64,000 nt of DNA from Leifsonia tongyongensis (GTDB lineage: Bacteria > Actinomycetota > Actinomycetes > Actinomycetales > Microbacteriaceae): positions 248,001 through 312,000 of the forward strand of contig NZ_JAAGWY010000004.1 in the NCBI RefSeq assembly GCF_010686705.1, read 5' to 3'. Of this stretch, positions 54,343 to 62,819 are shown in pieces. The translations under genes were made by a program, and so were the position numbers. The notes beneath the pieces are model-generated. The model saw only the letters and a program-made list of their open reading frames with translations. It was not told where the DNA came from and searched no databases. Numbering within the stretch: position 1 is the stretch's first letter; every line of letters begins with the position of its first letter.

Positions 54343-54732
54343 ATGGCAAGAGTAAAGAGGGCCGTCAACGCCCACAAGAAGCGTCGGGTCATCCTCGAGC
54401 GCGCCGAGGGCTACCGCGGTCAGCGGTCGCGCCTGTACCGCAAGGCCAAGGAGCAGGTCACTCACTCGCTGGTCTACAGCTACCGTGACCGCCGTGCGCG
54501 CAAGGGCGACTTCCGCCGCCTGTGGATCCAGCGCATCAACGCGGCCAGCCGTGCGAACGGTCTCACCTACAACCGTCTGATCCAGGGCCTGGGTCTTGCC
54601 GGTGTCGAGGTCGACCGTCGCATCCTCGCCGAGCTCGCGGTCAACGAGCCCGCGACCTTCGCGGCGCTCGTCGAGACGGCCAAGAAGGCACTTCCCGCCG
54701 ACACGTCGGCGCCGAAGGCCGCCGCCGCGTAG
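54343..54732 (+). CDS. rplT: 50S ribosomal protein L20
   Basis: A 129-aa ribosomal protein with the L20 signature [15 protein letters not shown] and [22 protein letters not shown] short Ala-rich C-terminal extension is present. L20 represses its own operon in several bacteria by binding the mRNA. Confidence 0.97.
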   Translation: MARVKRAVNAHKKRRVILERAEGYRGQRSRLYRKAKEQVTHSLVYSYRDRRARKGDFRRLWIQRINAASRANGLTYNRLIQGLGLAGVEVDRRILAELAVNEPATFAALVETAKKALPADTSAPKAAAA

Positions 54733-54757
54733 TCGCCGTTCACTGCGTCACCACCTA

Positions 54758-54763
54758 TAGGCT
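54758..54763 (+). promoter_or_regulatory. -10 of the SpoU methyltransferase gene (leaderless type)
   Basis: TAGGCT, 6 nt before the ATG at 54770. Confidence 0.5.
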
Positions 54764-54769
54764 GGTGCC

Positions 54770-55570
54770 ATGCTTGATAACCCGCGTTCGCCGCGTGTTC
54801 GGGCCGTGGCGAAACTGGCTAAAAGAGGAGCCCGGTCCGAGACCGGGCTCTTTCTTTTGGAGGGGCCGCAGTCCGTCGCCGAGGCGTTGACGTTCCGGCC
54901 CGAGCTGGTCGTCGAGTTGTATGCGACGCCGACGGCTCTCGACCGGTACACCGACATCGCGCAGACGGCGGTCGACGCCGGTGTCGATGTCGAGTTCGTG
55001 ACGGAGCACGTGCTGGAGACGATGGCCGACACGGTCACACCGCAGGGGTTCGTGGCGGTGTGCCACCAGTTCCCGACCTCGATCCGCGACATCCTGTCGG
55101 GGGAGCCGAAGCTGGTCGCGATCCTCGAGGAGGTGCGCGACCCCGGCAACGCGGGCACGATCATCCGTGCCGCGGATTCGGCGGGGGCGGATGCGGTGAT
55201 CCTGACCGGCCGTACGGTCGACCTCTACAACCCCAAGGTGGTGCGCTCGTCGACCGGGTCGATCTTCCATGTGCCCGTCGCCGTGGGTGCGACACTGGAA
55301 CATGTGGTCGGCAGGGCCCGAGCGGCCGGGCTGCAGGTTCTCGCGGCCGACATCAAGGGTGACGATCTCCTGGCGGCGCGCAAGGAGGGGCTGCTCGCCC
55401 GAGCGACCGCGTGGGTGTTCGGCAATGAGGCCCGGGGGCTCGGCGATGACGACCTCGCGCTCGTGGACCGCGCCGTCACCGTGCCGATCTATGGAAGTGC
55501 GGAGTCCATGAACCTGGCGACCGCAGCATCCGTGTGCCTGTACGAGTCGGCATTCGCACAGCGATCCTGA
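54770..55570 (+). CDS. SpoU/TrmH-family RNA 2'-O-methyltransferase
   Basis: A 266-aa SPOUT methyltransferase acting on tRNA or 23S rRNA. The N-terminal substrate-binding domain (about 1-100) precedes the knot domain with the motifs LVAILEEVRDPGNAGTIIRAADSAG (motif 1), WVFGNEARGL (motif 2) and VPIYGSAESMNLATAASVCLYE (motif 3). It is conserved between rplT and pheS. A complete intrinsic terminator is embedded in codons 20-30. Confidence 0.94.
   Translation: MLDNPRSPRVRAVAKLAKRGARSETGLFLLEGPQSVAEALTFRPELVVELYATPTALDRYTDIAQTAVDAGVDVEFVTEHVLETMADTVTPQGFVAVCHQFPTSIRDILSGEPKLVAILEEVRDPGNAGTIIRAADSAGADAVILTGRTVDLYNPKVVRSSTGSIFHVPVAVGATLEHVVGRARAAGLQVLAADIKGDDLLAARKEGLLARATAWVFGNEARGLGDDDLALVDRAVTVPIYGSAESMNLATAASVCLYESAFAQRS
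54828..54858 (+). terminator. Intrinsic terminator embedded in the methyltransferase gene
   Basis: A perfect 9-bp stem GAGCCCGGT/ACCGGGCTC with a 5-nt loop is followed by TTTCTTTT and preceded by AAAAG. It is the only hairpin in this window with a real T-tract. It lies 59 bp into the coding sequence, in frame, and would stop infC-rpmI-rplT readthrough. Confidence 0.75.
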
Positions 55571-55602
55571 ACGTGTGACCCGTGATGAGGTAGTGCGGCA
55601 TC

Positions 55603-56640
55603 ATGACCATCTTCGGCGACATCGCCCTCGACGGAGCACGGCGCTCGGTCACGGTGGAACGGGAATACGCGACGACGGCGGCCGACCTGTGGAGCGCGCT
55701 CACCGAGCCGGGCCGCATCGCGCGCTGGATCGGGAACTACACGACGGAGGCCGACGGGTACCGGCTGCAGCTGGGCGGCGGATTTCCGGACGTCACCGGT
55801 CGCGTGCTGGCCTGCGAACCGGAGAAGCGCTTCGTCCTGCTCTGGCTGTTCGCCGGTGAGGCCGAGACGGAACTCGAGGCGACGCTGGCCCCGCACGGCG
55901 AGGATCACGTCGTGCTCACCCTCGCGCACCGGCGCGTGCAGGCGATCAACGCATCCGTCTACGGCGCGCTGTGGCAGGCCGCGTTCACTCACCTCGACGG
56001 TGAACTGACCGGCGAGCAGGCGCTCGGTGATCGGGGATACCTCGGCGAGGCCGTCGACGCCTCGGCTTTCGATGCCGCGCTCGAGGAGTACCGCCGGCGC
56101 GAGGCCGCGCTCACTCCGGCGCGGATGATCCGCCAGGACGGGCGCAGCGGGGTGCAGCTCGAGCGAGTCCTCGATGCGCCCATCGACCAGGTGTGGGATG
56201 CGCTGACCGGGCCGGAGCGGATCGGCCGGTGGCTCTGGCCGGTGGTCGAATGGCCGGACGACCCCGCGCGCTCGCGACCGCTCGAGCTCGGGGACACCTT
56301 CCTGCTCGGCGACGCCAATGTGCCGGACGGCGTGCACACGATGGAGGTGCTCGCCCTCGAACCGGGCCGCCTGCTCTCGTTCACGTGGGGTCCTGCCCGC
56401 TCGGCAGTGACGCTGAGCCTCTCCGAGGAGGTCGACGGCACCCTTCTGGTGCTCGATCAGGATCCGATCCCGGACGTCTTCGGCGCAGGCCGCCTCCGGT
56501 CGGCCCCCGATTTCGCCGCCGGCTGGCACTCCCTCGTCGACGGGCTCACGTTGCTGCTCGAAGGCCTCGACGCGCCGAAGCGCGAAGGATTGTGGGAGGC
56601 CGCCTACGACGTGTATGCGGCAGAGGACGCCGCAGAGTGA
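55603..56640 (+). CDS. Tandem SRPBCC (AHSA1-like) domain protein
   Basis: A 345-aa protein with two START-like AHSA1 domains: residues about 10-150 (EYATTAADLWSALTEPGRIARWIGNY) and about 185-330 (RVLDAPIDQVWDALTGPERIGRWLWP). Each holds one hydrophobic ligand cavity. Single-domain relatives bind lipids or act as Hsp90 co-chaperones; the role here is unknown. It lies between the methyltransferase and pheS. Confidence 0.87.
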   Translation: MTIFGDIALDGARRSVTVEREYATTAADLWSALTEPGRIARWIGNYTTEADGYRLQLGGGFPDVTGRVLACEPEKRFVLLWLFAGEAETELEATLAPHGEDHVVLTLAHRRVQAINASVYGALWQAAFTHLDGELTGEQALGDRGYLGEAVDASAFDAALEEYRRREAALTPARMIRQDGRSGVQLERVLDAPIDQVWDALTGPERIGRWLWPVVEWPDDPARSRPLELGDTFLLGDANVPDGVHTMEVLALEPGRLLSFTWGPARSAVTLSLSEEVDGTLLVLDQDPIPDVFGAGRLRSAPDFAAGWHSLVDGLTLLLEGLDAPKREGLWEAAYDVYAAEDAAE

Positions 56641-56654
56641 CCCGTGCCTCGCAC

Positions 56655-56660
56655 TAAACT
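56655..56660 (+). promoter_or_regulatory. -10 of pheS (leaderless type)
   Basis: TAAACT, 8 nt before the GTG at 56669. Confidence 0.45.
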
Positions 56661-56668
56661 TGGGTTCC

Positions 56669-57709
56669 GTGTCCGAACCCACTGAAATCTCCGAGACCGT
56701 CGTCGAAGCCGCCGTCCAGGCCGCGCTGACGGCGATCGCCGATGCGGCCGACTCGGCGGCTCTCAAGGTCGTCCGTGCCGAGCACACTGCAGAGCACTCC
56801 CCGCTCGCGCGGCTGAATGCCGGCCTCCGCAACGTGCCCAACGACCAGAAGGCCGCGGCCGGCAAGCTCGTCGGCCAGGCGAGGGCCCGCGTGAACCTGG
56901 CGTTCGCCGCCAAGGAGGCGGAGATCGAGGCCGCCGAGGATGCGCAGCGCCTCGCCGACGAGCGGGTCGACGTGACCGCGCTCCCGTCGCGTTGGCAGGC
57001 CGGCGCCCGGCATCCCCTCTCCCTTCTCCAGGAGCGCATCGCCGACATCTTCGTCGGCATGGGGTGGGAGGTCGCAGAAGGCCCGGAGCTCGAGAGCGAG
57101 TGGTACAACTTCGACGCGCTCAACTTCGACGAGGACCACCCGGCGCGAGCCATGCAGGACACGTTCTTCGTCGAGCCGACCTCGTCGCACCTCGTTCTGC
57201 GCACGCACACGTCGCCCGTTCAGCTGCGGGCGCTGCTGGAGAACGACCTCCCGCTGTACCGCATCGCTCCCGGGCGGGTCTTCCGCACCGACGAGCTCGA
57301 CGCCACGCACACGCCGGTCTTCCACCAGACCGAGGGCATCGCCGTCGACAAGGGTCTGACGATGGCGCACCTGCGCGGGACGCTCGACCACTTCGTCAAG
57401 AACATGTTCGGCGAGGATGCGAAGGTGCGTCTGCGGCCCAACTACTTCCCGTTCACGGAACCCAGCGCCGAGCTCGACCTCTGGCACCCCACCTTCAAGG
57501 AGGGGCCCCAGTGGATCGAGTGGGGAGGCTGCGGGATGATCAACCCGAACGTCCTGCGCTCGGCGGGCATCGATCCCGATGTGTACTCCGGTTTCGCGTT
57601 CGGCGTCGGCGTGGAACGTGCGCTCATGTTCCGCAACGACGTGAAGGATATGCATGACATGGTCGAGGGCGATGTGCGCTTCTCCCAGCAGTTCGGAATG
57701 GTGGTCTGA
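56669..57709 (+). CDS. pheS: Phenylalanyl-tRNA synthetase alpha subunit
   Basis: A 346-aa class II catalytic subunit. An N-terminal coiled-coil (about 10-95) precedes the core: motif 1 near HPLSLLQERIADIF, motif 2 RIAPGRVFRTDELDATHTPVFHQTEG, motif 3 GFAFGVGVERALMFR. The GTG start is supported by the upstream -10. It overlaps pheT by one base (TGATG). Confidence 0.97.
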   Translation: MSEPTEISETVVEAAVQAALTAIADAADSAALKVVRAEHTAEHSPLARLNAGLRNVPNDQKAAAGKLVGQARARVNLAFAAKEAEIEAAEDAQRLADERVDVTALPSRWQAGARHPLSLLQERIADIFVGMGWEVAEGPELESEWYNFDALNFDEDHPARAMQDTFFVEPTSSHLVLRTHTSPVQLRALLENDLPLYRIAPGRVFRTDELDATHTPVFHQTEGIAVDKGLTMAHLRGTLDHFVKNMFGEDAKVRLRPNYFPFTEPSAELDLWHPTFKEGPQWIEWGGCGMINPNVLRSAGIDPDVYSGFAFGVGVERALMFRNDVKDMHDMVEGDVRFSQQFGMVV

Positions 57710-60261
57710 TGCGCGTCCCACTCAGCTGGCTCGCCGAGTATGTCGATCTCGAGCCGGGGACGACGGCCGAGCAGGTTCACGCCGCGCTCGTCTCCGTCGG
57801 TCTGGAGGAGGAGGACGTCCACACGTTCGAGATCTCCGGTCCCGTCGTGGTCGGGCAGGTGCTCGACTTCGTCGATGAGCCGCAGTCGAACGGCAAGACC
57901 ATCCGCTGGTGTCATGTGCGCGTGGCCCCGGAGGGTACGCGGGCGGCGGACGGCGGCGACGACGTGCGCGGGATCGTGTGCGGCGCCCACAACTTCGTCG
58001 CAGGCGACAAGGTGGTGGTGTCGCTGCCCGGGGCAGTCCTGCCCGGGCCGTTCCCGATCTCGGCGCGCAAGACGTACGGCCACGTCTCCGACGGGATGAT
58101 CGCGTCCGCTCGTGAGCTGGGGCTCGGCGACGAGCACGACGGAATCCTGCGCCTCGCGACCCTCGAGCTCGACCCTCCGGTCGGCACGGATGCGGTCGGC
58201 CTCCTCGGGCTGGACGACACGGCCGTCGAGGTCAATGTGACTCCCGACCGCGGCTACGCCTTCTCGATCCGCGGCATCGCGCGAGAGTTCTCGCACGCGA
58301 CGGGGGCTGACTTCCGCGACCCTGCGGCCGCCCCTGAGCTGCTGCGCGGCCGTCCGAGCCACACGACGGGCAGCACGTTCCCCGTCTCGATCGACGACAC
58401 CGCCCCCATCCGCGGGCGCGTCGGAGCATCCGTCTTCGTGACGCGCGTCGTCCGCGACGTCGATGCGACACGGCCGACGCCGGCCTGGATGATCGCGCGT
58501 CTCAAGCTCGCGGGCATCCGCTCGATCTCCCTCGTCGTCGACGTGACCAACTACGTGATGCTCGAGCTCGGCCAGCCGATCCACGGCTACGACCTCGACG
58601 CCCTCACCGGTGGCCTCACGGTGCGCCGCGCCCGCCCGGGCGAGACGCTCGTGACCCTCGACGGCCAGGAGCGGACGCTCGACCAGGAAGACCTGCTGAT
58701 CACCGACGACTCCGGGCCGATCGGCCTTGCGGGAGTCATGGGCGGCGCGTCGACCGAGATCGGCTCCTCGACCCGCAACGTCCTCATCGAGGCGGCGAAC
58801 TTCGACCCCGTGTCGATCGCCCGGACCGCTCGCCGGCACAAGCTGCCGAGCGAGGCGTCCAAACGGTTCGAGCGCGGTGTCGACCCGCAGGTCGCGGCTG
58901 CAGCTGCGGCACGGGTGGTCCAGCTGCTCGAGCAGCTCGCGGGCGGCAGCGCGGACGACCTCGGCTCCCTCCACAACACGAGCGTGACCCCGGATGCGAT
59001 CCAGCTGCCCGCCGGCTACGTCTCGTCGCTGATCGGCGTTGACTTCACCGACGAGGAGATCGAGACCGCACTCGCCGAGATCGGCGGCGCGATCACTGCC
59101 ACGTCCACCGGCCTCAGCGTCGTGCCCCCGACGTGGCGCCCCGACCTGACGGACAAGTCGGACCTCGCCGAGGAGGTCGCCCGCATCGTCGGCTACGACC
59201 GCATCCCCTCCGTGCTCCCCGTCGCGCCTCCCGGACGCGGACTGACCCGCACCCAGCTCCTCCGACGCTCCGTAGCCGAGACGCTTGCCGCGAACGGAGC
59301 CACCGAGGTGCTCGCGTATCCGTTCGTGACCGAGCGGGCGAACGACACGTTCGGCTCGCCGGTCGCTGGGCGCGTGCCCGCGGTGAAGCTGGCCAACCCG
59401 CTCGACGGCACGGTGCCGTACCTGCGGACGTCGCTCCTTCCGGGGCTGACGGAGATCGCGAAGCGGAACCTGTCCCGCGGCCTGGTCGATCTGGCGCTGT
59501 ACGAGGTCGGAACGGTGTTCCTCCCCGCCCCTGACGGCACCTTCGGTTCCCGGTCGCTGCCCCCGGGCGCGGCCCTGCCGCCCGAGGACGTCCTGACCGG
59601 CCTGAACGCCGGCATCCCCTGGCAGCCCCAGCACGTAGCGGGTCTGGTGCTCGGCAATGCTGTACCGAAGCAGCCGGGCCTGCCCGCCGTCGCGGCAGGA
59701 ATCGTGGACGTTCTCGCGATGGTCGACCAGATCGGGGCGGCGATCGGCGTCTCGGTCGAGCCGGTGCAGGGATCGCACCAGGCGCTCCACCCGGGCCGCG
59801 CGGCCGAGCTGATCGTGCGTCGCGCGCACGATCATGTGCGGGTCGGCTTCGCCGGCGAGCTGCTTCCGGCGCTCGCCGAGGAGGCGGACCTTCCACGCGT
59901 CGTCGGCGTCTTCGAGCTCGACCTCGACGCGCTGTTCGAACTCGCCCCGCGCGAACGGGTGGCGTCCGCGATCGCGGCGTTCCCGGCGGCGACCCAGGAC
60001 CTTTCGCTCGTCGTCGGAGTCGATGTCGCCGCAGGCGATGTCGAGCGTGCCGTCGTCGACGGCGCGGGCCGGCTCCTCGAGCACGCCCGCCTGGTCGACG
60101 ACTACCGTGGCCCGGGTATCCCGGAGGGGACGAAGAGCCTCACCTTCGCGCTCCGCTTCCGGGCAGACGACCGCACGCTCACCGCGGCCGAAGCGAGCGA
60201 AGCGAAGCTCGCGGGCGCGGCGCGGGCCGGCGACCAGTTCGGCGCGCACATCCGCGACTGA
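57709..60261 (+). CDS. pheT: Phenylalanyl-tRNA synthetase beta subunit
   Basis: An 850-aa beta subunit. Domains in order: EMAP-like tRNA-binding domain (about 40-155), B3/4 editing domain (about 215-390), B5 (about 415-485), inactive synthetase-like core (about 500-730), and the C-terminal FDX-ACB anticodon-binding domain (about 755-850, FPAATQDLSLVV). It is full length, translationally coupled to pheS, and followed by a 337-bp non-coding gap. Confidence 0.97.
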   Translation: MRVPLSWLAEYVDLEPGTTAEQVHAALVSVGLEEEDVHTFEISGPVVVGQVLDFVDEPQSNGKTIRWCHVRVAPEGTRAADGGDDVRGIVCGAHNFVAGDKVVVSLPGAVLPGPFPISARKTYGHVSDGMIASARELGLGDEHDGILRLATLELDPPVGTDAVGLLGLDDTAVEVNVTPDRGYAFSIRGIAREFSHATGADFRDPAAAPELLRGRPSHTTGSTFPVSIDDTAPIRGRVGASVFVTRVVRDVDATRPTPAWMIARLKLAGIRSISLVVDVTNYVMLELGQPIHGYDLDALTGGLTVRRARPGETLVTLDGQERTLDQEDLLITDDSGPIGLAGVMGGASTEIGSSTRNVLIEAANFDPVSIARTARRHKLPSEASKRFERGVDPQVAAAAAARVVQLLEQLAGGSADDLGSLHNTSVTPDAIQLPAGYVSSLIGVDFTDEEIETALAEIGGAITATSTGLSVVPPTWRPDLTDKSDLAEEVARIVGYDRIPSVLPVAPPGRGLTRTQLLRRSVAETLAANGATEVLAYPFVTERANDTFGSPVAGRVPAVKLANPLDGTVPYLRTSLLPGLTEIAKRNLSRGLVDLALYEVGTVFLPAPDGTFGSRSLPPGAALPPEDVLTGLNAGIPWQPQHVAGLVLGNAVPKQPGLPAVAAGIVDVLAMVDQIGAAIGVSVEPVQGSHQALHPGRAAELIVRRAHDHVRVGFAGELLPALAEEADLPRVVGVFELDLDALFELAPRERVASAIAAFPAATQDLSLVVGVDVAAGDVERAVVDGAGRLLEHARLVDDYRGPGIPEGTKSLTFALRFRADDRTLTAAEASEAKLAGAARAGDQFGAHIRD

Positions 60262-60275
60262 ATCGCTCAGCCGCC

Positions 60276-60399
60276 GTGCCCGCCAGCTCGGGACATCCCC
60301 GCCCGCTCGAGTCGGCGGCCACGTCCCGACTTGGCGGGCACACATTCCCGAGGTGGCGGGGAGGTGGTGGGAGCCCGCCGGCACCGCCCGAGTTGGAGC
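60276..60399. repeat. REP-like repeat cluster after pheT
   Basis: A 15-bp motif CCCGCCANNTCGGGA occurs forward at 60279-60293 and reversed at 60324-60338 and 60346-60360, with a decayed reversed copy near 60388-60399. The first two form 19-bp arms (60276-60294, 60323-60341) with two mismatches, a strong hairpin that may terminate pheST. The 337-bp gap 60262-60598 otherwise holds the small Arg-rich ORF and the argC promoter. Confidence 0.7.
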
Positions 60400-60422
60400 G
60401 AGCCGAGCAGACCCGCTAGGGT
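60393..60422 (+). promoter_or_regulatory. Promoter of the Arg-rich small ORF
   Basis: TTGGAG (60393-60398), an 18-nt spacer, then TAGGGT (60417-60422), with the ATG 6 nt further on. It is a full -35/-10 pair at leaderless spacing. Confidence 0.55.
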
Positions 60423-60428
60423 TGCCGC

Positions 60429-60515
60429 ATGCTTTCCGTTCGGCGCACCCTTTCCGCTCGTGGCCTCGTGGCCGCCGGCGCACTGCGTCGACGCCTGGGC
60501 GACCGCCGAATCTAG
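60429..60515 (+). CDS. Candidate arginine-rich leader peptide of the arg operon
   Basis: A 28-codon ORF with 8 Arg (residues 5, 6, 11, 20-22, 26, 27), including the run CGT-CGA-CGC and the pair CGC-CGA just before its TAG. A promoter at leaderless spacing precedes it. The Arg run (60484-60490) can pair perfectly with 60517-60523 just after the stop, and a second stem ACGTGGG/CCCACGT (60547-60553 with 60569-60575) follows. It ends 83 bp before argC. The layout resembles an amino-acid attenuator, but no T-tract terminator follows. Arg-rich frames are common in high-GC DNA, so it may be fortuitous. Confidence 0.42.
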   Translation: MLSVRRTLSARGLVAAGALRRRLGDRRI

Positions 60516-60586
60516 GCGACGCACGCGCGACCCTCGAGGGGGCTTCACGTGGGCGCCGCCGTCCTTCTCCCACGTCGTCCACTCAA

Positions 60587-60592
60587 TAAGGT
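60587..60592 (+). promoter_or_regulatory. -10 of argC (leaderless type)
   Basis: TAAGGT, 6 nt before the ATG at 60599. I see no AT-rich ARG-box palindrome around it. Confidence 0.5.
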
Positions 60593-60598
60593 AGAAGC

Positions 60599-61645
60599 AT
60601 GACTCTCTCGGTAGCTGTGGCCGGTGCATCCGGTTACGCGGGCGGAGAACTCCTCAGGATCCTCAGCGGTCACCCCGATTTCGAGGTGCGCACGGTGACC
60701 GCGTTCCAGAACGCTGGCCAGCCACTGATCGCCCAGCAGCCCCATCTCCGTTCGTTCGCCGACCTGACGCTGGTCGAGACGACCGCGGCGAATCTCGCCG
60801 GTCACGACGTCGTCTTCCTCGCACTTCCGCATGGCAAATCCGGCGAGTTGACCGCCCAGCTCGACCCGGGCGCTCTGGTCGTCGACTGCGGCGCCGATCA
60901 CCGGCTCACCAGCGAGACCGACTGGGCCGCCTTCTACGGCGGTGACTACTTCGGCGCCTGGGCGTACGGGGTGCCTGAGCTGCCGGTCGCCGGCGGAGGC
61001 CACCAGCGCGAACGTCTCGCCGGTGCAACCCGAATCGCGGCCCCCGGCTGCAACGCGAGCGCGGTCTCACTGGCGATCGCTCCCGGGATCGTCGCGAGCC
61101 TCGTCGAAGAACAGGACATCGTCTCCGTCCTGGCCGTCGGGCCGTCGGGGGCGGGCAAGAGCCTGAAGACGATGTATCTCGCGAGCGAGATCCTCGGTTC
61201 GGCGAACCCGTACGCCGTCGGCGGCTCGCACCGGCACATCCCCGAGATCCAGCAGAGCCTGCGGCTCGCCGGCGCTTCCGACCCGACCGTCTCGTTCACT
61301 CCCGTCCTCGTCCCGATGTCGCGGGGCATCCTCGCCACAGTGACGGCACGCCTCAAGCCGGGCGTCACGGCCGACGAGGTGCGTGAGGCATGGGAGAACG
61401 CCTACCACGGTGAGCCGTTCGTCCAGGTCCTGCCCGACGGCCAGATGCCGCGCACCGCCGACGTGCTCGGCGCCAACACCGCATTGATCGGCCTCGCCGT
61501 CGATGCGGCCGTCGGCCGCGTGATCGCCGTGCTCGCGCTCGACAACCTCGTCAAAGGCACCGCGGGCGCGGCCGTCCAATCGGCGAACATCGCGCTCGGG
61601 CTGACCGAGACCACCGGCCTCAACGTGAATGGAGTCGCCCCGTGA
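60599..61645 (+). CDS. argC: N-acetyl-gamma-glutamyl-phosphate reductase
   Basis: A 348-aa NADPH-dependent reductase, third step of arginine synthesis. The N-terminal [15 protein letters not shown] binds NADP; catalytic Cys151 is in [25 protein letters not shown] carries the catalytic His. The ATG has no ribosome-binding site and is leaderless by its -10. It is the first structural gene of argCJBD. Confidence 0.96.
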   Translation: MTLSVAVAGASGYAGGELLRILSGHPDFEVRTVTAFQNAGQPLIAQQPHLRSFADLTLVETTAANLAGHDVVFLALPHGKSGELTAQLDPGALVVDCGADHRLTSETDWAAFYGGDYFGAWAYGVPELPVAGGGHQRERLAGATRIAAPGCNASAVSLAIAPGIVASLVEEQDIVSVLAVGPSGAGKSLKTMYLASEILGSANPYAVGGSHRHIPEIQQSLRLAGASDPTVSFTPVLVPMSRGILATVTARLKPGVTADEVREAWENAYHGEPFVQVLPDGQMPRTADVLGANTALIGLAVDAAVGRVIAVLALDNLVKGTAGAAVQSANIALGLTETTGLNVNGVAP

Positions 61646-62814
61646 GCGTCACGGCAGCATCCGGATTCGCGGCGGCCGGCGTCGTAGCCGGCCTGAAGTC
61701 GAGCGGTAAGCGCGATCTCGCGATCGTCCAGAACCTCGGCCCGCTCCAGGCCGCGGCCGCCGTCTTCACCACCAACCGGTGCAAGGCGAACCCGGTGCTC
61801 TGGAGCGAGCAGGTCATCGGCGACGGCATCGTCTCCGCGATCGTGCTCAATTCGGGCGGAGCGAACTGCTACACGGGCGCTCGGGGGTTCCAAACCACCC
61901 ACGAGACCGCGGAGGCGGTCGCCGAACGTCTCGAGGTGTCGGGGGGCGACGTGCTGGTGTGCTCGACCGGGCTGATCGGCGAACAGCTCGACCTCGACCT
62001 GCTGAAGGCTGGGGTGTGGGATGCGACGCTCGCCATCACGACCGACAGCGGCGTCTCCGAAGCGGCCGGCCTCGCGGCGGCGGAGGCGATCATGACGACG
62101 GACACGCGTGCCAAACAGGCGAGGATGTCGTCCCCCGAAGGATGGACGGTCGGCGGGATGGCGAAGGGCGCCGGGATGCTCGCGCCGGGACTCGCCACCA
62201 TGCTCGTCGTGATCACCACGGACGCCGTGCTGAACTCGGAGCAGCTCGACACGGCGCTGCGCGCGGCGACCCGGGTGACCTTCGACCGCCTCGACTCCGA
62301 CGGCTGCATGTCGACGAACGACACCGTCGCACTCCTCGGTTCGGGGGCCAGCGGCGTCGAACCGGCTGCAGAGGCCTTCGCGGATGCGCTCACCAGCGTG
62401 TGCCGGGACCTCGCCGAACAGCTGCAGGCCGACGCGGAGGGAGCATCCCACGACATCGCCATCGAGGTCGTGAACGCGGCCTCCGAGGACGACGCGGTCG
62501 AGGTCGGCCGTGCCGTCTCCCGCAGCAACCTGTTCAAGGCCGCGATCTTCGGCAACGATCCCAACTGGGGCCGGGTGCTCGCCGCCGTCGGCACGACGAG
62601 CGCGGAATTCGATCCGTACGGTATCGATGTGGCGATCAACGGGGTGCAGGTCTGTTCCGCCGGTGAGCCGGACCAGCCCCGCGACCTCGTCGATCTGGCG
62701 CCGCGTGCCGTGCACGTCCTGATCGACCTGCACGCCGGACCGGCTACAGCGACGATCCTCACCAACGACCTCACGCACGACTACGTGCACGAGAACAGCG
62801 CTTACGCGAGCTGA
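61642..62814 (+). CDS. argJ: Glutamate N-acetyltransferase / amino-acid acetyltransferase
   Basis: A 390-aa Ntn-type self-processing enzyme that recycles the acetyl group from acetylornithine to glutamate. The autocleavage site is Ala-Thr186 in [25 protein letters not shown] and the C-terminal [13 protein letters not shown] are family motifs. Whether it also uses acetyl-CoA cannot be told. The GTG overlaps the argC stop. Confidence 0.96.
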   Translation: MSVTAASGFAAAGVVAGLKSSGKRDLAIVQNLGPLQAAAAVFTTNRCKANPVLWSEQVIGDGIVSAIVLNSGGANCYTGARGFQTTHETAEAVAERLEVSGGDVLVCSTGLIGEQLDLDLLKAGVWDATLAITTDSGVSEAAGLAAAEAIMTTDTRAKQARMSSPEGWTVGGMAKGAGMLAPGLATMLVVITTDAVLNSEQLDTALRAATRVTFDRLDSDGCMSTNDTVALLGSGASGVEPAAEAFADALTSVCRDLAEQLQADAEGASHDIAIEVVNAASEDDAVEVGRAVSRSNLFKAAIFGNDPNWGRVLAAVGTTSAEFDPYGIDVAINGVQVCSAGEPDQPRDLVDLAPRAVHVLIDLHAGPATATILTNDLTHDYVHENSAYAS

Positions 62815-62819
62815 GCGGC

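Noticed and set aside
57442-60582. 1046-codon minus-strand frame opposite pheT
   Set aside because: Same shadow effect; pheS/pheT are full length on the plus strand.
60262-60598. ARG box for ArgR upstream of argC
   Set aside because: No AT-rich palindrome of the ArgR type is present in the gap.
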